From positions 868,001-932,000 of the forward strand of contig NZ_CP037745.1 of assembly GCF_004345025.1 (NCBI RefSeq): 64,000 bases of DNA. Direction: 5' to 3'. The notes below the pieces were generated by a model. That model saw nothing but the letters and a program-made list of their open reading frames with translations. It was not told the origin of the DNA and ran no database searches. Shown here piece after piece: positions 57,922-64,000 of this stretch. How positions within the stretch are numbered: position 1 is the stretch's first letter; each line of letters starts with the position of its first letter. The position numbers were made by a program, and so were the translations under genes. Origin of the DNA: Rheinheimera sp. D18. GTDB taxonomy: Bacteria > Pseudomonadota > Gammaproteobacteria > Enterobacterales > Alteromonadaceae.

Positions 57922-58887
57922 TTAATTAGTGGCAATGATTACCGCGCGTAATGGGGCAGGATAACCTTCAATGGTTTTACTATGATCAGTTGCATCAAGA
58001 AAATCAATTAAACTTTCGTTTTCCATCCAATCGGTTTTACGTTGTTCTTCAAGTGAGGTGCGATTTAAATCTGCAAGACGCACATTATTAAAGCCCAAAC
58101 GTTGTAACCAGTGCGTAAGTGCAGCAACACTAGGAATAAACCATACGTTACGCATTTTGGCATAGCGCTCGCCTGGCACCAGCACCGTATGTTCATCGCC
58201 TTCAACTACCAGCGTTTCAAGAATAAGCTCGCCGCCTGGGCGTAGCTGGTTTTTTAGTTGCTGTAAAAAATCTAATGGTGAGCGCCTATGGTAAAGCACA
58301 CCCATAGAAAATACCGTATCAAACTGTTTTAACGCTGGCATATCATCAATGCCAACAGGTAATAGGTTTACCGCTGGATCAGGATTAAAATGCTTAATGG
58401 CTTGAAACTGAGCATAAAACAGTTGTGAAGGGTCAATACCAACGACAAACTCAGCACCTTCGCCGCGCATACGCCACAAGTGATAACCGCTACCGCAGCC
58501 GACATCGAGCACAAATCTATTCTGCAGTGGCGCGATATGTGGCAGCACCCGGTCCCATTTAAAGTCTGAACGCCATTCGGTATCAATATCGATACCATGA
58601 ATATTGAACGGGCCTTTGCGCCAAGGTTTTAACTGCTGCAATAAATACTGAATTTGCTGCGCTGTACCTGGACCAATATCATTGGCACTGCCAAACTGTA
58701 CTGCAGGTTTTAATTCGATATGGCTATTTTGGCTGGCAGGCAAGTTAGCAATCACTTTTTGCCACTGTTTAAAGTCGCCATGCAGTGCGTCTTTGCTCCA
58801 TGCCGCCAGTTGTGCCGGCAGCGTTTCTAACCACTTATGCAGTTTGTTGCCAGCAAGTAGGCCATAAAACGGCGTAAAATCGAGCAT
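57922..58887 (-). CDS. cmoB: tRNA U34 carboxymethyltransferase CmoB
   Basis: Encodes 321 residues. CmoB uses carboxy-SAM to turn 5-hydroxyuridine-34 into cmo5U in several tRNAs. The start [37 protein letters not shown], the motif [32 protein letters not shown] and [16 protein letters not shown] are all hallmarks. It follows cmoA by 8 bases. Confidence 0.97.
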   Translation of the reverse strand: MLDFTPFYGLLAGNKLHKWLETLPAQLAAWSKDALHGDFKQWQKVIANLPASQNSHIELKPAVQFGSANDIGPGTAQQIQYLLQQLKPWRKGPFNIHGIDIDTEWRSDFKWDRVLPHIAPLQNRFVLDVGCGSGYHLWRMRGEGAEFVVGIDPSQLFYAQFQAIKHFNPDPAVNLLPVGIDDMPALKQFDTVFSMGVLYHRRSPLDFLQQLKNQLRPGGELILETLVVEGDEHTVLVPGERYAKMRNVWFIPSVAALTHWLQRLGFNNVRLADLNRTSLEEQRKTDWMENESLIDFLDATDHSKTIEGYPAPLRAVIIATN

Positions 58888-58895
58888 AATAAACC

Positions 58896-59621
58896 TTATT
58901 TAATCGCCAACATTGAACAGAAATTAAAGCATTGAAACCATAGCGTTTGGCTGCTAAACCCTGCGTCCTGTATTCGCTGCTGGTGTTCAACTAAGGTATC
59001 GGGTTTCATCACGTTTTCTAGAGCACTGCGTTTTTGGCTAATTTCTAGTTCGCTGTAACCATTAGCCCGTTTAAAGTCATAGTGCAGATCGATTAATAGC
59101 TCATTCGCAGTAGGGTCATTACTAATAAATTTTTCCGATAAAATAAGTAAGCCACCTGGCTTTAAACCCTGATAAATGCGCTGTATTAGCGCGCTACGAT
59201 CGGCTTGAGGTAAAAACTGCAGCGTAAAATTAATAACCACAATGGCGGCGTTTTCTATTGGCTGTTGACGAATATCCGCCAGTTTAACTTGTACCGGTAC
59301 ATCAGAGCGAAATGTCTGCAAATGCCGCTCACAGCGCTCAACCATAGCTTTACTATTATCCACGGCAATAATGTTGCTGTTGGTGACGCTAATATTGCGT
59401 CGCATTGCCAGTGTCGCTGCGCCTAACGAGCAACCAAGGTCGTAATAATTACTATTAGCTTGCTGAAAGCGACTGGTTAATTTACCAATAGTTTGAATAA
59501 TAGTGTGATAGCCCGGCACTGAGCGTTGGATCATATCCGGGAATACGTCAGCTACCTGATCATCAAAACTAAAATCAGGCACTTGCAGCAAGGGTTCAGC
59601 AAAAATATCGTCTTTTGGCAT
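58896..59621 (-). CDS. cmoA: Carboxy-SAM synthase CmoA
   Basis: Encodes 241 residues. It converts SAM and prephenate to carboxy-SAM, the substrate of Cmo[25 protein letters not shown] start, then [18 protein letters not shown] (SAM site) and [17 protein letters not shown] are family features. It heads the cmoAB pair; the DUF72 gene lies 55 bases upstream on the same strand. Confidence 0.97.
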   Translation of the reverse strand: MPKDDIFAEPLLQVPDFSFDDQVADVFPDMIQRSVPGYHTIIQTIGKLTSRFQQANSNYYDLGCSLGAATLAMRRNISVTNSNIIAVDNSKAMVERCERHLQTFRSDVPVQVKLADIRQQPIENAAIVVINFTLQFLPQADRSALIQRIYQGLKPGGLLILSEKFISNDPTANELLIDLHYDFKRANGYSELEISQKRSALENVMKPDTLVEHQQRIQDAGFSSQTLWFQCFNFCSMLAIK

Positions 59622-59676
59622 AATATAAATAACAGCAGTAAAAAGTGGCGTTAGTTTAGCGCAAAATTGTTAAACA

Positions 59677-60513
59677 CTACAGTAAGCTAAACTGTTGTTC
59701 ACTTGGCCAGGGTGTTAAGCAACTATGCTGATAGTGTAAGTCTTTAGCAAACTGCCGACATAGTTCTGGCGCTAGCGTGTTGTCTGGGGTATGAAAAAAG
59801 CAGAACGGACTTTTACCTTCGTCCAACCATTGCTGCACTTTTTTTAGCCAAGGTTGATAGAACTGACGGTTTACCGCCATATCATCACTGCCAATAAAGC
59901 GCAGCATTGGCGTAGTGCTAAAGCTTATGGCGTGCACTGGCAGGCGTGGCTTTTTTGCTTGCGCATCTAATAGCGCCGCGGTATTTGCCACAACCGAGAA
60001 TAATGCTCGACTATCAAACACCACTCGTTCGGCGCCTAGGCGCTGTAATTGCTTATGTAGTAGTGTTTCATGTTGGTCTTTATCAAAAAATGCCGGATGG
60101 CGCACCTCTAGCGCACAGCGCTGAGTTTGGCTGATTTGTTCAACCAGCGAAAGAATGCGTGTTAATTGTGCCGGCCCCAATTGCGCGGGTAGTTGTAAAT
60201 GCACTATGGCAAGTTTTTCGCCTAATAGCGCCATGCGGCCTAGCCAAGCGCTAAGTTGGTTTGTGTTGTCGGTGTTATCGGCATGGCTAATACGCTGCGG
60301 CACCTTTAATACAAAGCGGTAGTGCGGTGGTGTATCTTGCTGCCAACGCTGTAAAGTCTCATCGGATGGATCAGCATAAAAGGTGGTATTGCCTTCGGCC
60401 GTATTAAAAATATTCGCGTATTGTGGCAGAAAGTCGTTAGCTTTAGCATCGGCGGTGAAAATGGTGCTTTTCCATTTTGGGTTTGCCCACACTGGGCAGC
60501 CAAGATATAGCAT
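59677..60513 (-). CDS. DUF72 (YecE) family protein
   Basis: Encodes 278 residues with the TIM-barrel-like DUF72 pattern: YLGCPVWANPKWK start, FNTAEGNTTFYADPSDETLQRW, FRFVLKVPQRISH (here YRFVLKVPQ), and ALEVRHPAFF. Function unknown. In E. coli yecE lies next to cmoAB and aspS, and the same neighbours are seen here, with a diguanylate cyclase gene between it and aspS. Two leading residues (MLYLGCPVW) match the conserved start. Confidence 0.9.
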   Translation of the reverse strand: MLYLGCPVWANPKWKSTIFTADAKANDFLPQYANIFNTAEGNTTFYADPSDETLQRWQQDTPPHYRFVLKVPQRISHADNTDNTNQLSAWLGRMALLGEKLAIVHLQLPAQLGPAQLTRILSLVEQISQTQRCALEVRHPAFFDKDQHETLLHKQLQRLGAERVVFDSRALFSVVANTAALLDAQAKKPRLPVHAISFSTTPMLRFIGSDDMAVNRQFYQPWLKKVQQWLDEGKSPFCFFHTPDNTLAPELCRQFAKDLHYQHSCLTPWPSEQQFSLL

Positions 60514-60579
60514 CGGCAGCTTGACCTTCTTATAGTGGCAGCGTAAAACTAAGTAATGTCATTCAGGAAGCATAACATA

Positions 60580-63393
60580 ATGATATTCCGGTTATTAGTC
60601 TGTTTACTTGTTTTGGGAACGTGCTTTACCCAGCTTTCTGCGGCAACACTACCAAACCCATTAAAAATCGTTATTAGTAACGACACTTTTCCTTATATGT
60701 TTACTGATGAAAACGGGCAGGCAGCAGGCTTGGTCGTTGATTACTGGCAAGAAATTGCTAAACAACAACAAATACGCGTTGAATTTGTTGCAGCAGACTG
60801 GCCGCTGACATTGCCGATATTACAACGTGGCGAAGTGCATATTCATGGTGGTGTTGCAAAAACCGCAGAGCGTGAACTCAGTTATCAGCTAGGCGATACA
60901 GGTATTGATATATACAGTAATGTGTTTGTGCAAAGAGACCTGCCAGCGATTACTAAACTTACCGATTTGACGCCTTATGTTATTGGTGTAGTAGAAACCT
61001 CTGGGCATATAGAAGGCTTATATAAGTTAATACCTGGCGTAACGCTAAGAACCTATTCCACATCTACTGCGCTATATGATGCCGCCTTGAGTGGGCAAAT
61101 TAATGCGTTAGTGGCTTTAGACCGTTTAACACCACGTTATGCACGCTATTCCGAGCTAGCACGACAATTTCCAATGTATCGTAAAATACCGCTGCGCACC
61201 TTGCACTTAAGTTATGCTGTAATACAAAACAATCCGTTGTTTGACGCACTACAACAAGCGACTAGTAAAATAGATCGCGCGTTTCTTGACCGTTTAGAAC
61301 GACATTGGCTGGGAGACCGTACCGATGACAATACGCTAATTTTAGGCTTGGCGGTAGATAACCCGCCTTATATGCATGTCTCACTGCAAGGCGAAGCGCA
61401 GGGCTTATTTGTCGATTTATGGCGACAGTGGGCGGAACAAACGGGTATCAAAATTGCTTTTGTACCAGACTCATCGTTTCAAAACTTACAAAATTTAAAA
61501 AAAGGCCGGATAGATGCGCTGATCGCCTTTCCTGATAATAATTTGCAGCAAGACGGGCTGATGTCGGCTTATCAGATTTATGGCTTTAAATCGCGTTTCT
61601 ATTCAGCAAAGTCTAATCTTGCTACGCCGTTATCTTCATCTGCTGCACTAAAAGTGGCCGTATTTGAAAATGCGCCCTATATCGCAGAGCTAGAGTTACG
61701 TTATCCAAAGGCGGAGTTTATTCGTTATCGTTATTTACCCGATATTATTAAAGACGTAATCAACAATAAGTTGGCCGGTTTTTATGGTGCCGCAGCAGTT
61801 ATTCCGTTGCGTTTACAACAGCTAAATTATACTGACTTATTTATTGAACAAGCTGATTCAGAGATTATTTCTCCGATGTATACCTTAGTACGCGAGGCTG
61901 ATAGCGAATTAGCCGAAAAAATTAGGCGCGGCTTTGCAAAACTGCCCTTCGATACCTTGCTACAGGTAGAAAAAAATTGGGTGCCACAAACCGATTTACG
62001 TTATTTCCCGCAATTTTTTACTCAGGTACCGTTAACACCGGCCGAGCAAGGTTGGGTGAGCGAGCATCCTGTATTACGTATTGGCATGTTAAATAATTGG
62101 CCACCAATGGAGTTTATAGACACTGATGGCAACCCAGCTGGCGTAACAGTTGATTTGATTAGCTTATTGGGGCAGCGCATTAATGTGCGTTTTGATATTG
62201 AGCTGTACGCAAATTTTGACGTGATGCTAGAAGATTTAAAACTAAAAAAACTTGATTTGGTTGCTAACACCTCAGATCAAGAAGACCGACACAGCTATGC
62301 ACGGTTTACCGATGAGTTTTGGCCAGCAAAATGGGTGCTAATTAGTAATGATAATCGCGATTTAGTTGTAAGTGCCACTGAGCTTGATGGCAAGCGAATT
62401 GCTATTTATAAAGACTATCAAATGGCAAAGCGAATTAATGAGGTCTATCCGCTGATTGATGTCATTCCAGTAAATTCATTACGTGCAGGTTTAGATCTGA
62501 TGCAACAGCATAAAGTCGATTTTGTTATGGACTCAGTGGAAACCACCAGTGAAATATTGCGTGAAGCTGGCTATATGTATTTGCGCCTGCAAGTATTGGA
62601 CGATTTACCTAGCTACCCATCACTTATTGCAGTGCGTGAAGATTACGCGCCGCTAGTTACGATGCTCAATAAAGGTTTGCGCAGTATTACGGCTGAAGAT
62701 CGTCAGCTACTTTACCAAAAATGGTTTAATTTCCAGATTAATCAAGGCATCAATAAAGCCCAGTTACACCAGCTAATGTGGCAAATCGGTGGCGCCGCCG
62801 CATTATTAATTGCCGTGGTGTTAGGTTGGAACTTATCACTACGTAGTGAAGTATTATTACGTCGTCAAGCCGAACAAAAAATGCGTTTCATGGCAACGCA
62901 TGATGATCTTACCAAGATACCTAATCGCAGCCTGATTAAAGAGAGAATTGAACAAGCGTTGCTGCAGCATGCACGACATAATGAAATATTGGCATTATTA
63001 TTTCTAGATCTTGATGGATTTAAAGAGGTTAACGATCAGTATGGCCATGATATTGGTGATGAGTTGTTACTCAAGTTAGCCGGTATCTTAGGCGAGGCGG
63101 TAAGAAAAAGTGATACTGTAGCTCGTTTTGGTGGCGATGAATTTGCTATTTTATTAACCGGTTTACTAAGCCGCGATGATGCCGCAATTGTCGCTGAAAA
63201 AATATTGCATCAGCTGGCACAGCCATTTGCGCTATCGGTTGGCGAGGTACAAATAAGTGCCAGTATTGGTATTGCTATTTATCCTGACGATGGCACTGAT
63301 TGTGCGAAGCTACTTAAAGTTGCTGATAGCCTGATGTATCGGGTTAAGCAGCAGGGGAAAAATCAATATTGTTTTTCTAAAGCTGTGATTTAG
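60580..63393 (+). CDS. Diguanylate cyclase with three tandem SBP_bac_3 sensor domains
   Basis: Encodes 937 residues from ATG60580, chosen because AGGAAG lies 10 bases upstream; an ATG at 60556 is less supported. A signal peptide (LLVCLLVLGTCFTQLSA) leads three family-3 binding-protein modules (about 25-240, 255-470, 495-720), each starting with a KIVISND-, LGLAVDNPPYM- or LRIGMLNNWPPMEF-type strand. One TM (~740-760) is followed by a GGDEF domain: THDDLTKIPNRSLIKE, LFLDLDGFKEVND, and ARFGGDEFAILL (active site intact) with RKSD just before, an inhibitory I-site. It should make c-di-GMP in response to periplasmic solutes. It lies between yecE and aspS. Confidence 0.92.
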   Translation: MIFRLLVCLLVLGTCFTQLSAATLPNPLKIVISNDTFPYMFTDENGQAAGLVVDYWQEIAKQQQIRVEFVAADWPLTLPILQRGEVHIHGGVAKTAERELSYQLGDTGIDIYSNVFVQRDLPAITKLTDLTPYVIGVVETSGHIEGLYKLIPGVTLRTYSTSTALYDAALSGQINALVALDRLTPRYARYSELARQFPMYRKIPLRTLHLSYAVIQNNPLFDALQQATSKIDRAFLDRLERHWLGDRTDDNTLILGLAVDNPPYMHVSLQGEAQGLFVDLWRQWAEQTGIKIAFVPDSSFQNLQNLKKGRIDALIAFPDNNLQQDGLMSAYQIYGFKSRFYSAKSNLATPLSSSAALKVAVFENAPYIAELELRYPKAEFIRYRYLPDIIKDVINNKLAGFYGAAAVIPLRLQQLNYTDLFIEQADSEIISPMYTLVREADSELAEKIRRGFAKLPFDTLLQVEKNWVPQTDLRYFPQFFTQVPLTPAEQGWVSEHPVLRIGMLNNWPPMEFIDTDGNPAGVTVDLISLLGQRINVRFDIELYANFDVMLEDLKLKKLDLVANTSDQEDRHSYARFTDEFWPAKWVLISNDNRDLVVSATELDGKRIAIYKDYQMAKRINEVYPLIDVIPVNSLRAGLDLMQQHKVDFVMDSVETTSEILREAGYMYLRLQVLDDLPSYPSLIAVREDYAPLVTMLNKGLRSITAEDRQLLYQKWFNFQINQGINKAQLHQLMWQIGGAAALLIAVVLGWNLSLRSEVLLRRQAEQKMRFMATHDDLTKIPNRSLIKERIEQALLQHARHNEILALLFLDLDGFKEVNDQYGHDIGDELLLKLAGILGEAVRKSDTVARFGGDEFAILLTGLLSRDDAAIVAEKILHQLAQPFALSVGEVQISASIGIAIYPDDGTDCAKLLKVADSLMYRVKQQGKNQYCFSKAVI

Positions 63394-63403
63394 TGAACTG
63401 ACA

Positions 63404-63431
63404 GTGACATTAAGCGCCATTTCTATATAAT
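63404..63431 (+). promoter_or_regulatory. Sigma-70 promoter of aspS
   Basis: GTGACA (63404-63409) and a consensus TATAAT (63426-63431) are 16 bases apart, 49 bases before the aspS ATG. GAGGGAAGG then supplies the ribosome site. Confidence 0.65.
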
Positions 63432-63479
63432 TAGCCGTCATTTTAGTACCGCTGATTAGCAAGGTAGAGGGAAGGTTTA

Positions 63480-64000
63480 ATGCGTAGTCATTATTGCGGT
63501 TTATTAACCGCACAGCATGTTGAGCAACAGGTATCTTTATGCGGTTGGGTTAATCGCCGTCGCGATCTGGGTGGGTTAATATTTTTAGACGTACGTGACC
63601 GTGAAGGTATGGTTCAAGTGGTCTGTGATCCAGAACTAAAAGATCTGTTTGACGTGGCCTACACCTTGCGTAATGAATTTTGTATTCAAATTAAAGGCCA
63701 AGTTCGGGCGCGCCCTGCTTCACAAATTAATAAAGACATGGCAACCGGCGAAGTAGAAGTGTATGCCAGTGAGTTAATCATTTTAAATAAAGCTGCGCCG
63801 TTGCCTTTAGACTCTAACCAAAACAACAGTGAAGAGCAGCGTTTAAAGTACCGTTATCTTGATTTACGTCGGCCAATGATGACCGAACGGTTAAAGTTTC
63901 GTGCCAAAGTAACCAGCTTTGTACGTAACTTTATGGATAGCAACGGTTTTATGGATGTGGAAACGCCTATTCTAACTAAGGCTACCCCCGAAGGTGCCCG
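63480..64000 (+). CDS. aspS: Aspartate--tRNA ligase, 5' part (runs off the window)
   Basis: The frame is open from ATG63480 to the end of the window (173 codons). It begins [17 protein letters not shown] and continues [20 protein letters not shown], the anticodon-binding OB domain of bacterial AspRS, then reaches class II motif 1 and the [20 protein letters not shown] helix ([14 protein letters not shown]). It charges tRNA-Asp, of which four genes lie in this window. The catalytic domain lies beyond the end. Confidence 0.96.
   Translation, partial: MRSHYCGLLTAQHVEQQVSLCGWVNRRRDLGGLIFLDVRDREGMVQVVCDPELKDLFDVAYTLRNEFCIQIKGQVRARPASQINKDMATGEVEVYASELIILNKAAPLPLDSNQNNSEEQRLKYRYLDLRRPMMTERLKFRAKVTSFVRNFMDSNGFMDVETPILTKATPEGA

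Overview
The window is a gene-dense gammaproteobacterial chromosome segment. Gene content, protein similarity and order (lepB-rnc-era-recO-pdxJ-acpS; barA<>rlmD-relA-mazG-pyrG-eno-ftsB-ispDF-truD-surE-pcm-nlpD-rpoS; mutS<>pncC-recA; rnhA<>dnaQ; purMN; cmoAB; aspS) resemble Alteromonadales-type bacteria. My best guess is the Rheinheimera/Alishewanella/Arsukibacterium group, a guess made from protein flavour without any search. I see no prophage, insertion sequence, CRISPR array or plasmid gene.

Layout. 1-3537: end of lepB, then a tightly packed rnc-era-recO-pdxJ-acpS operon. 3562-10691: BarA-type hybrid kinase divergent from rlmD-relA-mazG. 10735-14451: an HPF/RaiA-like ribosome protein (minus), then pyrG and eno closed by a strong terminator. 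14521-22235: an unrecognised gene, ftsB-ispD-ispF-truD-surE-pcm, a DUF368 polyprenyl-phosphate transporter, nlpD and rpoS, ended by a hairpin shared with a convergent benE-gntR pair. 24285-28601: mutS divergent from pncC-recA, with a near-textbook LexA box. 28612-31814: rnhA divergent from dnaQ, a membrane-anchored envelope protein, and four tandem tRNA-Asp genes.

31856-39254 is the most interesting accessory block: a periplasmic binding protein, an EptA lipid A phosphoethanolamine transferase, a PmrAB-like two-component system, a PAP2 phosphatase, and a divergent LtaS-like phosphotransferase. Two PmrA-type boxes (CTTAAG-N5-CTTAAG and a one-base variant) serve three promoters. In each the -10-like hexamer starts exactly 10 nt after the box, so the block reads as one envelope-modification regulon.

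39275-47119: an RND pump and its adaptor, a chemoreceptor, and a sulfide/persulfide cluster (rhodanese, TauE/SafE exporter, ETHE1/Blh-like MBL enzyme). 47120-60513: a 97-bp palindrome-ended repeat (second copy at 24175), an ACE-like M2 peptidase lipoprotein, an Atm1-type ABC exporter, fadE with a FadR-like box, a DUF3108 protein with purN-purM, an unrecognised small gene, a LysR regulator, cmoB-cmoA and a DUF72 protein. 60580-64000: a diguanylate cyclase with three periplasmic binding domains, then the 5' part of aspS.

Functionally the window is mainly housekeeping: RNA processing, stringent and stationary-phase response (relA, rpoS, barA, HPF-like), CTP and purine synthesis, isoprenoids, division and DNA repair. 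Accessory islands concern envelope modification, efflux, sulfide handling and c-di-GMP signalling. Functions come from recognisable motifs and gene order, not from database searches.
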